Source of the DNA: Terriglobia bacterium | GTDB taxonomy: Bacteria; Acidobacteriota; Terriglobia; Terriglobales; Acidobacteriaceae | NCBI GenBank assembly: GCA_020073285.1 | Contig: JAIQFM010000085.1 | Coordinates: forward strand, 1-34,480 | DNA: 34,480 nucleotides | Direction of reading: 5' to 3' | In this document: piece by piece, positions 1 to 7,350 of the stretch | Position numbering within the stretch: position 1 is the first letter of the stretch | Layout of the letters: the number at the start of each line of letters is the position of its first letter | The notes under the pieces: generated by a model | What the model was told of the DNA's origin: nothing | Databases searched by the model: none | The model's input: the letters and a program-made list of their open reading frames with translations, nothing else | Made by a program: the position numbers and the translations under genes

Positions 1-114
1 CGGGACGCGGGTTTCCAGCGCGCCCTTGGGTCCCTGCACCTTCACCAGGTTGTCGTCGATGGAGACCTTCACCCCCTGGGGAATGACGATCGGCTTTCTT
101 CCAATTCGTGACAT
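1..114 (-). CDS. rplF: Ribosomal protein L6, N-terminal part (cut by window edge)
   Basis: The first 38 codons of the 50S subunit protein L6 are present; the rest lies beyond position 1. The translation opens [15 protein letters not shown], the usual bacterial L6 start, and continues through the VKVQGPKG segment typical of the first L6 repeat. It is the last gene visible in the spc-type block, directly after rpsH as in most bacteria. The gap to rpsH is about 146 bp and filled by a repeat array. The identification is secure although only the N-terminus is seen. Confidence 0.93.
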   Translation of the reverse strand, partial: MSRIGRKPIVIPQGVKVSIDDNLVKVQGPKGALETRVP

Positions 115-169
115 TGTTTTTCTCTCAGCTGTCTGCTCTCAGCCTTTCGTGCCGGCTTCCAGCGGATTG

Positions 170-257
170 GTCTTTCGGTCTGTCGGTCTATCGGTCAGTC
201 GGTCAGTCGGTCAGTCGGTCCCCAAGCGACTAATCGACTGATAGACCGAGAGACCGG
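170..257. repeat. Inverted word array, CGGTCNGT family (rpsH-rplF gap)
   Basis: The word CGGTC plus a variable 3-nt filler is repeated about six times from 176 to 220. A short spacer follows, and then the reverse complement of the same words runs from 227 to 256 (CGACTGATAGACCGAGAGAC). The two arms would fold into a long imperfect hairpin in the transcript. There is no coding content. Confidence 0.8.
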
Positions 258-260
258 TTG

Positions 261-659
261 TCACCAGATCTCGCACAAAATTTCGCCGCCGACGCCCTGC
301 TTGCGGGCTTCGCGGCCGGTCATGACCCCACGCGGTGTGGTCAGGATGTTGATGCCCATGCCACCCAGCACGCGGGGAATCTCGTTGCGCCCGACATAGA
401 CGCGGCAACCGGGGCTGGAGACGCGCTGTACCCGCGAAATGGCAGCCTCGTTGTTAGCGCCGTACTTGAGGTAAACACGCAAGACCTTGCGGCCTTCCTC
501 CTCGGTGGCCTTGAAGTTGGAGATAAAGCCCTCTTCCTTGAGGATGCGGGCCATCTCCAACTTAAGCTTGGAGGCGGGGACGTCCACCTTTTGCTGGCGG
601 GCGCGAATGCCGTTGCGGATGCGCGCCAGGAAATCTGCGACCGGATCGGTCAAACTCAT
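261..659 (-). CDS. rpsH: 30S ribosomal protein S8
   Basis: S8 is a primary 16S rRNA binder of the small-subunit platform, and in enterobacteria it is the translational repressor of the spc operon. The 132-residue product begins MSLTDPVADFLARIRNG and ends GVGGEILCEIW, as full-length S8 does. The frame stays open a further 11 codons upstream, but the ATG at 659 is chosen because it matches the family start and is preceded by AGAGGAG at proper spacing. Neighbours are rpsN upstream and rplF downstream, in canonical order. Confidence 0.96.
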   Translation of the reverse strand: MSLTDPVADFLARIRNGIRARQQKVDVPASKLKLEMARILKEEGFISNFKATEEEGRKVLRVYLKYGANNEAAISRVQRVSSPGCRVYVGRNEIPRVLGGMGINILTTPRGVMTGREARKQGVGGEILCEIW

Positions 660-727
660 TGCTTCGCTTCTCCTCTGCCCGTTCGCTCTCATCAGTACGA
701 GAGAACCTGCGGCAATGTTTTGCTGTC

Positions 728-788
728 GTTGGTCGTTTGTCGCTGGTCGTTAGCGGTTCCTGCGAACGACTAACGACGAGCGACCAAC
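728..788. repeat. Inverted word array, GGTCGTT family (rpsN-rpsH gap)
   Basis: The left arm starts GTTGGTCGTTTGTCGCTGGT and the right arm, ending at 788, reads back its reverse complement (CGACTAACGACGAGCGACCA). The spacer is only about 10 nt, so this would be a strong transcript hairpin between rpsN and rpsH. Confidence 0.8.
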
Positions 789-799
789 AACTGCCTCTT

Positions 800-985
800 C
801 TACCAGGACGACTTGGAAACGCCGGGAATCTCGCCCCGCAGCGCCAGGCCGCGGAAGCACAAGCGGCAGATGCCGAACTTGCGCAGGAATCCGCGGGGAC
901 GCCCGCAGATGCGGCAGCGGTTGTGCCGCCGGGACGAGAATTTCGGTTTCCGATCGTCCTTCACTCGTTTTGCGGTTGTAGCCAT
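800..985 (-). CDS. rpsN: 30S ribosomal protein S14, zinc-binding short form
   Basis: This 61-residue S14 is the zinc-dependent (type Z) form: two CxxC pairs lie at residues 24/27 and 40/43, and the length is about 61 rather than the roughly 100 residues of the zinc-free form. It assembles into the head of the 30S subunit. The ATG at 985 has GGAG 5 nt upstream. It lies between rplE and rpsH as in the canonical spc order. Confidence 0.96.
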   Translation of the reverse strand: MATTAKRVKDDRKPKFSSRRHNRCRICGRPRGFLRKFGICRLCFRGLALRGEIPGVSKSSW

Positions 986-998
986 GTATCTCCAATTC

Positions 999-1055
999 GT
1001 TATCGGTTTTCGGTTATCGGTTGTCGGTGCCGATGTGCCGAGAGCCGAAAATCAA
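999..1055. repeat. Word array, TCGGTTA family (rplE-rpsN gap)
   Basis: TTATCGGTT/TTTCGGTT words are repeated about four times and then partly answered by an inverse segment (GCCGAGAGCCGAAAATC-like). This is a shorter, more decayed version of the inverted arrays in the neighbouring gaps. Confidence 0.6.
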
Positions 1056-1064
1056 GAGCCTTGC

Positions 1065-1754
1065 TTAAGCGCGGAAGGGCATGCCGAGGCCCTTCAGCAG
1101 GGCGCGCGCCTGGTCATCGGTGCGCGCGGTGGTCACAATGGTGACGTTCATGCCCTTCATCTTGTCCACCTTGGCGTAATCAATCTCCGGGAAGATGAGC
1201 TGGTCCCGCAGGCCGAGGGTGTAGTTGCCGCGACCGTCGAAGGACTTGGTGGAAACGCCGCGGAAGTCGCGGACGCGCGGCAGAGCGATGTTGATCAGCC
1301 GGTCGAGGAACTCGAACATGCGATCGCCGCGCAGGGTGGCCATGGCGCCAATGGGCATGCCCTCGCGCACCTTGAAGGCGGCGATGGATTTCTTGGCCCG
1401 GGTGATGACCGGCTTCTGACCCACGATCTGCTGCAACTCGGCGACGGCCGGGTCGAGCACCTTGGCGTTCTGGGTGGCCTCGCCGACCCCCATATTGACC
1501 ACCACCTTCTCGATGCGAGGCACGGCCATCGGGTTCTTGAGCTCGAATTCCTTCATCAGCGCGGGCGCGATTTCCTTCTCGAAGCGCTCCCGCAGGCGCG
1601 CGGTGGAGCGGCTGCTCGCCTTGGGGCGCGCCGGCTTGCCGTCGCCCTTGGCTTGGACAGCGGCCTCGCCGGGTTTGCCCTTGGCCTTGGCCTCGCCCTT
1701 CTTGCCCGGCTGCTGTGGCGGTTTCGGTGGTTTCTTCGGTTTCTCGTCTGCCAT
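1065..1754 (-). CDS. rplE: 50S ribosomal protein L5 with long N-terminal extension
   Basis: L5 binds 5S rRNA in the central protuberance. The L5 body starts near residue 53 ([19 protein letters not shown]) and runs to the C-terminal [11 protein letters not shown], matching the roughly 180-residue family. Residues 1-50 are extra: a Lys/Pro/Gly/Ala-rich, low-complexity stretch probably disordered and basic. The ATG at 1754 has purine-rich AGAGGAAG and GGAG upstream, and no ATG or GTG lies close to the conventional start, so the extension appears to be translated. It lies between rplX and rpsN. Confidence 0.94.
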   Translation of the reverse strand: MADEKPKKPPKPPQQPGKKGEAKAKGKPGEAAVQAKGDGKPARPKASSRSTARLRERFEKEIAPALMKEFELKNPMAVPRIEKVVVNMGVGEATQNAKVLDPAVAELQQIVGQKPVITRAKKSIAAFKVREGMPIGAMATLRGDRMFEFLDRLINIALPRVRDFRGVSTKSFDGRGNYTLGLRDQLIFPEIDYAKVDKMKGMNVTIVTTARTDDQARALLKGLGMPFRA

Positions 1755-1787
1755 GGCTCTCCGCTTCTTCCTCTCACGGTTTCGGAT

Positions 1788-1921
1788 TAGCTATCAGCCG
1801 TCAGCTATCAGCTCTCAGCCAACAACGAGTTCACCGGTACGTGAGGTCGTCAATTTTGTAATTTAGTAATTTGGTAATTTGCGGAAATTACGAAATCACC
1901 AAATCACCCAATTACCAAATT
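1788..1921. repeat. Two adjacent word arrays (rplX-rplE gap)
   Basis: From 1788 to about 1830 there are four AGCTATC/TCAGCTCTC words. From 1852 to 1921 there is a separate AT-rich inverted array. In it the word AATTTGGT is repeated about four times, followed by the motif GCGG, and then the reverse-complement words (ACCAAATCACCCAATTACCA) run up to the rplX stop. The AT-rich stretch stands out sharply against the GC-rich genes. Confidence 0.8.
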
Positions 1922-2248
1922 TCATTTCTCCAGCGTCGTGCCGCACTTGGCACAGACGCGCACCTTGCGGTCGCCGCGCGCCTCGTGGCGGATGCGCACC
2001 GGACCGCAGGCGCCGCAGAGCAGCATCACGTTGGAGATGGAAATCCGGCTCTCCTGCTCGGCGATGCCGCCCTTGACGTTGCGCTGGGGGTTGGGGCGAA
2101 CATGCTTTTTCACCATCATGACGTGCTCGACCAGCAGCTTGCCGTCTTCGGGAAAGACGCGGAGCACGCGGCCTTGCTTGCCCTGGTCGCGGCCGGTGAT
2201 GACCTTCACGGTGTCGTTGCGGCGAATATCGCGGTGTACTCGTTGCAT
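1922..2248 (-). CDS. rplX: 50S ribosomal protein L24 with zinc ribbon
   Basis: L24 initiates 50S assembly by binding 23S rRNA. The 108-residue product has an N-terminal KOW motif (residues 10-40, VKVITGRDQGKQGRV). It also has a C-terminal zinc ribbon with Cys at 78, 81, 99 and 102, a variant that many bacteria have. The ATG at 2248 is preceded by AGGAAA. It lies between rplN and rplE. Confidence 0.95.
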   Translation of the reverse strand: MQRVHRDIRRNDTVKVITGRDQGKQGRVLRVFPEDGKLLVEHVMMVKKHVRPNPQRNVKGGIAEQESRISISNVMLLCGACGPVRIRHEARGDRKVRVCAKCGTTLEK

Positions 2249-2258
2249 GATCGTTTTC

Positions 2259-2430
2259 CTGTTTCGTGCCGTCCCTGCGGGACTCGGGTCCTTTTTCGAT
2301 CCTGTTCTGCCGGGCTATGAACTGCCGCCCCTGCGGGGCTCTTCAGCCGTCCCTACGGGACTCGCTGTCAATCTTTTCCCGCACCCGGCACTCAAGTGCC
2401 GGGTTACTTTCAATCGCCGCTACGCGGCTA
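2259..2430. repeat. Palindrome mosaic (rplN-rplX gap)
   Basis: The gap is a string of short, individually self-complementary modules: GTCCCTGCGGGACT, GCCCCTGCGGGGCT, GTCCCTACGGGACT, CCCGGCACTCAAGTGCCGGG and CGCCGCTACGCGGCT. The last one overlaps the rplN stop codon at 2428-2430. The same modules, in similar order, recur at 2820-2920, 4960-5050, 9335-9510 and 10,815-10,905. Confidence 0.85.
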
Positions 2431-2799
2431 GAGTACTTCCGGAGCGAGCGAGACGATCTTCAGGAACTTCTTCTCGCGCAGCTCGCGGGCGACGGGGCCG
2501 AAGACGCGGGTGCCGATGGGCTCGTGCGCGTCGTTGATCAGCACCGCCGCGTTCTGGTCGAAGCGGATGTAGGTGCCGTCGCGGCGGCGGTGTTCCTTGC
2601 GGGTGCGCACGACCACCGCCTTGACCACCGTCCCCTTTTTCGCCGTGCCGTCGGGCGAAGCTTCCTTGACGCTGGCGGTGATCACGTCACCGAGGCCGGC
2701 GCTGAGCCCGGTGGACCCGCCGAGAGGCAAGATCATCTGGAGCTTGCGCGCGCCGGAGTTGTCGGCCACGTCGAGCATGGTTCGCATCATGACTGCCAT
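2428..2799 (-). CDS. rplN: 50S ribosomal protein L14
   Basis: L14 lies at the subunit interface and contacts 16S and 23S rRNA. The 123-residue product contains the family signature [14 protein letters not shown] near the start and ends [13 protein letters not shown]. The ATG at 2799 is favoured over the Met two and three codons further in because GGGAG lies 8 nt upstream. The stop codon lies inside a palindromic module of the downstream gap, so the repeat reaches into the gene's end. Confidence 0.96.
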   Translation of the reverse strand: MAVMMRTMLDVADNSGARKLQMILPLGGSTGLSAGLGDVITASVKEASPDGTAKKGTVVKAVVVRTRKEHRRRDGTYIRFDQNAAVLINDAHEPIGTRVFGPVARELREKKFLKIVSLAPEVL

Positions 2800-2819
2800 G
2801 GTCTATCTCCCTAACTCAG

Positions 2820-3000
2820 GTCGTGCCGTCCCTACGGGACTCGGAATATCTTTACTGTCCCCTCACCCGGCACTCACGTGCCGGGCTATGAACTTTCGCC
2901 CCTGCGGGGCTTCGGCGCTTCACGCCTCGGTCATGACTGAAGTCATGACCTACCTGGCCGGCGCTTCACGCCTCGGTCGTGACTGAAGTCATGGCCGAGC
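2820..3000. repeat. Palindrome mosaic plus 46-bp direct repeat (rpsQ-rplN gap)
   Basis: The modules GTCCCTACGGGACT, CCCGGCACTCACGTGCCGGG and GCCCCTGCGGGGC run from 2828 to 2910. They are followed by two copies, 46 bp apart (from 2913 and 2959), of a unit CGGCGCTTCACGCCTCGGTC plus the near-perfect palindrome TCATGACTGAAGTCATGA. The second copy carries A-to-G changes in both arms. Confidence 0.8.
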
Positions 3001-3011
3001 AGGAACACCAA

Positions 3012-3380
3012 CTACTGCGAGGCGCCGGGCTGCACCACCGCGCCGGGCTGCTCTACGGCGCCGGGCTGCACTAAGGCGCCAGGCGTGACCGCCTCGGGGC
3101 CGACCAGCTTGGCGCGGCGAATCACGTCCTTCAGCCGCCAGCGCTTCAGCTTGGAAAGCGGGCGGGTTTCTTCCAGGCGGACGACATCGCCGACGTTGGC
3201 GGTGTTGTTCTCGTCGTGGGCGTAGAAACGGCGCGAGCGCGCGATTACGCGGCCGTAAAGGTGGTGCGACTTCTTGCGCGTGACTTCGACGACGATGGTC
3301 TTGTGCATCTTGGTGGAGACCACGTCGCCGACCAGCGTCTTGCGGGCCGAAGCTTTTTCCGTCGTAGTGGGTTCCGGCAT
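3012..3380 (-). CDS. rpsQ: 30S ribosomal protein S17 with repetitive C-terminal tail
   Basis: S17 is a primary 16S rRNA binding protein. Residues 14-90 are a normal S17 OB-fold ([18 protein letters not shown] onward). From about residue 93 there is a 30-residue tail built on the unit QPGAV repeated three to four times and ending in QPGASQ, which E. coli S17 (84 residues) lacks. Its ATG overlaps the rpmC stop as TAATG, so translation is probably coupled. Confidence 0.94.
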   Translation of the reverse strand: MPEPTTTEKASARKTLVGDVVSTKMHKTIVVEVTRKKSHHLYGRVIARSRRFYAHDENNTANVGDVVRLEETRPLSKLKRWRLKDVIRRAKLVGPEAVTPGALVQPGAVEQPGAVVQPGASQ

Positions 3381-3586
3381 TATGACTTCTCCGTGGCGGC
3401 CATCTGGCGCTGGCGCGCGATCGTTTTTACGCGCGCGATGTCCTTGCGCAGGCCGCGGATCTTCTTCAGACTCTCGGTCTGGCCCATGTTGAGCTGGAAC
3501 TTCAGGCGGAAGAGCTGATCGTTGAGTTCGCGCTCCTGCTGCTTGAGTTCGACGTCGGTCAAATTGCGAATCTTCTCGGCATCCAT
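3380..3586 (-). CDS. rpmC: 50S ribosomal protein L29
   Basis: L29 is a small two-helix protein near the peptide exit tunnel, where it helps form the docking site for trigger factor and SRP. The 68-residue product begins [17 protein letters not shown] and has the [12 protein letters not shown] and [14 protein letters not shown] segments typical of the family. The ATG at 3586 is preceded by GAGAGCTTTTT, where GAGAG comes from the repeat word. It overlaps rpsQ by one base. Confidence 0.95.
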   Translation of the reverse strand: MDAEKIRNLTDVELKQQERELNDQLFRLKFQLNMGQTESLKKIRGLRKDIARVKTIARQRQMAATEKS

Positions 3587-3589
3587 AAA

Positions 3590-3664
3590 AAGCTCTCGGC
3601 TATCAGCTCTCAGCTTTCAGCTACTGCCGTGTCTGACGGCCGATAGCTGATGGCTGACAGCTTG
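3590..3664. repeat. Inverted word array, TCAGCT family (rpmC-rplP gap)
   Basis: The left arm has four AGCTNTC words (AGCTCTCGGCTATCAGCTCT). A 25-nt spacer follows, and the right arm reads AGCTGATGGCTGACAGCT, the reverse complement of the same word set. The rpmC-proximal word supplies the purine stretch before the rpmC start. Confidence 0.8.
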
Positions 3665-3667
3665 TCT

Positions 3668-4090
3668 TCAGTGCGCTCCGACGCCGTGGCGCGCGACGAA
3701 ACGCGTGCGCAGCGGCAGCTTGTGCGAGGCCAGGCGCATGGCTTCGCGAGCATCGGTGGGGGTGACGCCCTCCATCTCGAACAGGATCTTGCCGGGACGG
3801 ACGACGGCAACCCAGTGGTCGGGCGCGCCCTTGCCCTTGCCCATGCGGGTTTCAGCCGGCTTCTTGGTAACCGGCTTGTCGGGAAAGAGGCGCAGCCAGA
3901 TTTTTCCGCCGCGCTTGACGAAGCGCGTCATGGCGATACGGCTGGCTTCGATCTGGCGGTCGGTGATGTGGCCGCACTCCATGACCTTGAGGCCGTAATC
4001 GCCAAAAGCCAGCTCGCTGCCGCGCCAGGCCTTGCCGGCCATGCGTCCGCGCTGCTGCTTGCGGTACTTCACTTTTTTAGGCATCAACAT
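3668..4090 (-). CDS. rplP: 50S ribosomal protein L16
   Basis: L16 contacts the A-site region of 23S rRNA. The 140-residue product starts [17 protein letters not shown] and holds the conserved [19 protein letters not shown] block, with family-typical length. The ATG at 4090 has GAGAG from the repeat word 7 nt upstream as the only Shine-Dalgarno-like element. It lies between rpsC and rpmC. Confidence 0.96.
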   Translation of the reverse strand: MLMPKKVKYRKQQRGRMAGKAWRGSELAFGDYGLKVMECGHITDRQIEASRIAMTRFVKRGGKIWLRLFPDKPVTKKPAETRMGKGKGAPDHWVAVVRPGKILFEMEGVTPTDAREAMRLASHKLPLRTRFVARHGVGAH

Positions 4091-4268
4091 AAATCAGCTC
4101 TCAGCTCTCAGCTATCAGCTCGCTTCGTCGCGCTGTCCGCTTTGCGCCAATCCCAAAATCTGTTCGTCACACCCACATCCGCCAAAAGCGGGCAGATGTG
4201 GGGCACCACCCAATTTGTCAACCCTCACGCCAGTCAGCTCATACTTGATAGCTGAGAGCTGACAGCTT
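4091..4268. repeat. rpsC-rplP gap: word array plus CCCACATC hairpin
   Basis: TCAGCTCTCAGCTATC words lie next to the rplP start, and the inverse words (TGATAGCTGAGAGCTGAC) lie at 4247-4266. Between them, 4172-4202 forms a compact hairpin: CCCACATCcGCC, an AAAA loop, then a GGCAGATGTGGG arm. This is a distinct repeat type seen once in this window. Confidence 0.75.
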
Positions 4269-4270
4269 CC

Positions 4271-4936
4271 CTAAAACGCGCCCGCCGCCGGCTGCGCCTC
4301 GCGCTTCTTGGCGGGCAGGATTTCGCCCTTGTAAACCCAGCACTTCACGCCGATGACGCCGTAGGTGGTGCGCGCCTCGGCAAAACCGTAATCGATATCG
4401 GCGCGCAGCGTGTGCAGCGGCAGGCGTCCTTGCAGGTACCACTCGGAGCGCGCGATTTCATTGCCGTTCAGACGGCCGCTGACGCGCACCTTGATGCCCT
4501 TGCAGCCGAAACGCAGGGCGGAATCCACCGACTTGCGCATGGCGCGGCGGAAGCCGACGCGCTTTTCCAGTTGCAGGGCGATGGATTCGGAAACCAGTTG
4601 CGCGTCGAGCTCGGGCTTGTGCACTTCCTGGATGTCAATGTAGACATCGCGGTTGGTGCGCTTCTGCAGCTCGCCCTTCAGCTTGTCGATCTCGGCGCCC
4701 TTGCGGCCGATGATGATGCCCGGGCGGGCGGTGCGGATGATGATGCGCAGCTTGTTGCCGGGGCGCTCGATCTCGATGGAGCTGACGCCGGCCGACTTGA
4801 GCTTGTCCTTGAGCTCATTCTTCAGCTTGACGTCTTCCAGCAAGAACTTGGCGTAGTCGCGGGTCATGAACCAGCGCGACTTCCAGGGCTTGGTGTAGCC
4901 GATGCGGAATCCGTATGGATGGACTTTTTGTCCCAT
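4271..4936 (-). CDS. rpsC: 30S ribosomal protein S3
   Basis: S3 lies at the mRNA entry channel and contributes to helicase activity. The 221-residue product has the [13 protein letters not shown] start, a type II KH domain with the GRKG loop ([14 protein letters not shown], near residue 75), and the C-terminal S3 domain ([15 protein letters not shown]). Two consecutive ATGs exist; the second (4936) is chosen because GAGG is then 5 nt upstream and it gives the family-standard start. A short Ala-rich tail (AQPAAGAF) ends it. Confidence 0.95.
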   Translation of the reverse strand: MGQKVHPYGFRIGYTKPWKSRWFMTRDYAKFLLEDVKLKNELKDKLKSAGVSSIEIERPGNKLRIIIRTARPGIIIGRKGAEIDKLKGELQKRTNRDVYIDIQEVHKPELDAQLVSESIALQLEKRVGFRRAMRKSVDSALRFGCKGIKVRVSGRLNGNEIARSEWYLQGRLPLHTLRADIDYGFAEARTTYGVIGVKCWVYKGEILPAKKREAQPAAGAF

Positions 4937-4961
4937 CATGTCCTCGTTTTCTTCTTTTGTA

Positions 4962-5050
4962 CCGTCCCTACGGGACTCTAACTTTCCTTTGACCAGCTAC
5001 CCAGGGCTTACGCCCTGGGCTAACGAATACCGCCCCTTCGGGGCTGGGCT
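4962..5050. repeat. Palindrome mosaic (rplV-rpsC gap)
   Basis: The modules in order are CGTCCCTACGGGACTC, CCCAGGGCTTACGCCCTGGG and GCCCCTTCGGGGC. Each is a self-complementary mini-hairpin. The second type is not used in the other mosaics of this window. Confidence 0.8.
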
Positions 5051-5089
5051 AGCGGCTTGTCAAAATACCCGCACGCCCGGAACTTCCGC

Positions 5090-5569
5090 CTATCTCTGCT
5101 TACCCTTGCCCGCGAATTTCTTGACGGGCGACTTCTTCCTGAGGGCCGGTTTGCGCGCCGGCTTGCGGGCCGGAGCGGCGACATGCGTTGCTTCCGCCTT
5201 TTCCGCCGGAGCGCCGTTGCGGTTCTTCTCCGCCAGGGTGATCTCGATGTGCGCCATACGCCGCTGGTAGCGGAAGGCGCGTCCCATCGGGGCAGGGCGG
5301 ATGCGCTTCATGCGCGGTCCTTCATTGGCGACGGCACGGAGCACGATGAGATTGTCGACGTCCACATCAATGCCCTTTTCCGTGCTCAGGTAATTGGCGT
5401 TTTCCAGGGCCGAGCGCAGCACTTTCTGGACGTCGGGGGCGATGCCCTTCTTGGTGAAGGTGAGCGTGTTGATGGCGTCCTCGACGCGGCGTCCCTTGAT
5501 CAGGTCGAGGACAAGGCGCGCCTTCTGCGGCGAAACGCGTACGTATTTAGCGGATGATCGAAATTCCAT
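5090..5569 (-). CDS. rplV: 50S ribosomal protein L22 with basic C-terminal tail
   Basis: L22 lines the nascent-peptide exit tunnel. Residues 1-112 match L22 (SSAKYVRVSPQKARLVLDLI at the start; RMKRIRPAPMGRAFRYQRR in the tunnel-loop region). Residues 113-159 are extra, a Lys/Ala/Pro/Arg-rich tail (ARKPARKPALRKKSPVKKF) making it about 50 residues longer than E. coli L22. It lies between rpsS and rpsC. Confidence 0.95.
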   Translation of the reverse strand: MEFRSSAKYVRVSPQKARLVLDLIKGRRVEDAINTLTFTKKGIAPDVQKVLRSALENANYLSTEKGIDVDVDNLIVLRAVANEGPRMKRIRPAPMGRAFRYQRRMAHIEITLAEKNRNGAPAEKAEATHVAAPARKPARKPALRKKSPVKKFAGKGKQR

Positions 5570-5586
5570 AATCAGTTCTCGTCCAA

Positions 5587-5616
5587 GCCGTCAGCTATCA
5601 GCTTTCAGCTCTCAGC
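5587..5616. repeat. TCAGCT word array (rpsS-rplV gap)
   Basis: Four TCAGCT words in one orientation (GTCAGCTATCAGCTTTCAGC) lie between the rpsS stop and the rplV start. No inverse arm is visible in this 52-bp gap. Confidence 0.7.
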
Positions 5617-5621
5617 AATAC

Positions 5622-5966
5622 CTACGCCTTCGGCGCTGCCGGGGCAGCGGGAACGATGGCTCCGGGGCCTCCGGGCACGCCGGCCGGCTTGGCGGCAACC
5701 TCGGTGGCGGCCCTCATCGAGTGTCCCTTGAACTGGCGGGTGAAGCTGAATTCGCCCAGCTTGTGCCCGACCATGTTTTCGGTGATGTACACCGGGATGA
5801 ACTTCTTGCCGTTGTGCACCGCGATGGTGTGACCGACCATCTCGGGGATGATGGTGGAGCGGCGCGACCAGGTGCGGAGCACCTTTTTCTCGTTGCGCTG
5901 GTTCATCCCCTCGATGCGCTTGGCCAGGTAATCGTCGATGAAGGGGCCTTTTTTTTGTGAACGCAT
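5622..5966 (-). CDS. rpsS: 30S ribosomal protein S19
   Basis: S19 is in the 30S head and contacts the A-site finger. The 114-residue product starts [18 protein letters not shown] and contains the family block [19 protein letters not shown]. After residue 92 it has an Ala/Pro/Gly-rich tail ending APAAPKA. The frame is open for 38 more codons upstream, but that part is translated repeat sequence; the ATG at 5966 has AGAGGAA upstream and is the family start. Confidence 0.95.
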   Translation of the reverse strand: MRSQKKGPFIDDYLAKRIEGMNQRNEKKVLRTWSRRSTIIPEMVGHTIAVHNGKKFIPVYITENMVGHKLGEFSFTRQFKGHSMRAATEVAAKPAGVPGGPGAIVPAAPAAPKA

Positions 5967-5983
5967 AGTTCGAGTTCCTCTAC

Positions 5984-6090
5984 CAATCGCCGAATCGGGT
6001 AACCGCGGAATTGCGGAATTGAAAGCCATGCCGCGAATTTTCAATTGCCCAATTCCGCAGTTCGGCAATTCCGCAATCATTATCGGTTCT
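5984..6090. repeat. Inverted word array, CGGAATTG family (rplB-rpsS gap)
   Basis: Words CCGAATCGGG, CGGAATTG and CGGAATTG are followed by a spacer and by the inverse words CAATTGCCCAATTCCGCAGT and CGGCAATTCCGCAATC. The same word set recurs in the rpsG-fusA gap at 13,400-13,472. Confidence 0.75.
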
Positions 6091-6103
6091 GCGACTCGGC
6101 AAT

Positions 6104-6928
6104 TTATTTTCCTCGGCGGCTGACGATGAACTTGTCAGTCCGCTTGTTGTTGCGCGTCTTGTAGCCGCGGGTGGGCTGTCCCCACGGAGTCACCGGGTGA
6201 CGTCCGCCGGAGGTCTTGCCTTCACCGCCGCCGTGCGGGTGGTCGACCGGATTCATGGCAACGCCGCGGTTGTGCGGGCGCTTGCCGAACCAGCGGGTAC
6301 GTCCGGCCTTGCCGATCGAAACGTTCTCGTGATCGAGGTTGCCGACCTGGCCGATGGTGGCCATGCAGTCCACGATGACGCGGCGGGTCTCGCCCGAGGG
6401 CAGCTTGAGCAGCGCGTGATCGCCTTCCTTGGCGACCAGTTGCGCGGCGGCGCCGGCGGAGCGGGCCATCTGCGCGCCCTTGCCGGGACGCAGCTCGACG
6501 TTGTGCACCATGGTGCCGGGCGGAATGTTGCGCAGCGGCAGGGCGTTGCCGATCAGGATGTCGGCGTCGGGGCCGCTGAGAACTTTGGCGCCCAGCTTGA
6601 GGCCGTCGGGCTGAAGGATGTAGCGCTTCTCGCCGTCGGCGTAGCTCAGCAGCGCAATGCGCGCCGAGCGGTTGGGGTCGTACTCGATGGAGATGACGGT
6701 GGCGGGAATGCCCGCTTTCTCGCGCTTGAAGTCGATGACGCGGTACTTTTTCTTGTGCCCGCCGCCACGGAAGCGGCTGGTAATGTCGCCCTGGTTGCGC
6801 CGTCCGCCTGTGCGTTGCTTGGATTCGGTCAGCGCCTTGTGGGGCCGGTTGGTCGTCAGCTCATCGTTGACCAGCGTGGTCTGGAAGCGCAGCGTCGAGG
6901 TAACCGGTCGGTATGTTTTGATTGCCAT
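6104..6928 (-). CDS. rplB: 50S ribosomal protein L2
   Basis: L2 is essential for subunit association and peptidyl-transferase assembly. The 274-residue product has the N-terminal [17 protein letters not shown] block and the C-terminal [16 protein letters not shown] segment containing the conserved histidine near the catalytic centre. Length and both ends match the family. The ATG at 6928 is preceded by GAGAGCTGATT, in which GAGAG comes from the repeat word. It lies between rplW and rpsS. Confidence 0.97.
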   Translation of the reverse strand: MAIKTYRPVTSTLRFQTTLVNDELTTNRPHKALTESKQRTGGRRNQGDITSRFRGGGHKKKYRVIDFKREKAGIPATVISIEYDPNRSARIALLSYADGEKRYILQPDGLKLGAKVLSGPDADILIGNALPLRNIPPGTMVHNVELRPGKGAQMARSAGAAAQLVAKEGDHALLKLPSGETRRVIVDCMATIGQVGNLDHENVSIGKAGRTRWFGKRPHNRGVAMNPVDHPHGGGEGKTSGGRHPVTPWGQPTRGYKTRNNKRTDKFIVSRRGK

Positions 6929-6930
6929 AA

Positions 6931-7056
6931 TCAGCTCTCAGCTATCGGCTTTCAGCTTGGTACTTCTCCGGGACGATGTCGCCGAGGTCCCGGTGCGCCG
7001 TCTCGCAGCCAGCCCGCTATCATTTGCCGATAGCTGAAAGCTGACGGCTGACAGCT
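6931..7056. repeat. Inverted word array, TCAGCT family (rplW-rplB gap)
   Basis: The left arm ATCAGCTCTCAGCTATCGGC lies next to the rplB start. The middle 60 nt include GGGACGATGTCGCCGAGGTCCC, which is partly self-complementary. The right arm GATAGCTGAAAGCTGACGGC lies next to the rplW stop, giving a long inverted array with a structured loop. Confidence 0.75.
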
Positions 7057-7350
7057 CTACAGGTTCTGTGCGTACTCCGGCATTTTTTCGCCGGCCTTGA
7101 GACGCACGTAAGCCTTTTTCCAGTCGGGGCGGTAGCCGGTGAACTTGCCACGGCGGCGTTCCTTGCCCACGAAAATGGCGGTGCGGACCGAATCCACTTT
7201 CACTTTGAAAATGGACTGCACCGCTTCCTTGATCTCGGTCTTGGTCGCCTTGGCGGCCACCTGGAAAACGAGGGTGGCTTCGGTCTCCTTCACGCCCAGG
7301 CCCTTCTCGGTGATGATCGGCTTGCGAATGATCTGGTAGGCCGATTTCAT
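7057..7350 (-). CDS. rplW: 50S ribosomal protein L23
   Basis: L23 sits at the tunnel exit and is a docking site for trigger factor and SRP. The 97-residue product has the YQIIRKPIITEKG start and the TEIKEAVQSIFKVKVDSV and GKERRRGKFTGYRPDWKKA segments of the family. Its ATG overlaps the rplD stop as ATGA (4 nt), implying translational coupling. Confidence 0.96.
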   Translation of the reverse strand: MKSAYQIIRKPIITEKGLGVKETEATLVFQVAAKATKTEIKEAVQSIFKVKVDSVRTAIFVGKERRRGKFTGYRPDWKKAYVRLKAGEKMPEYAQNL

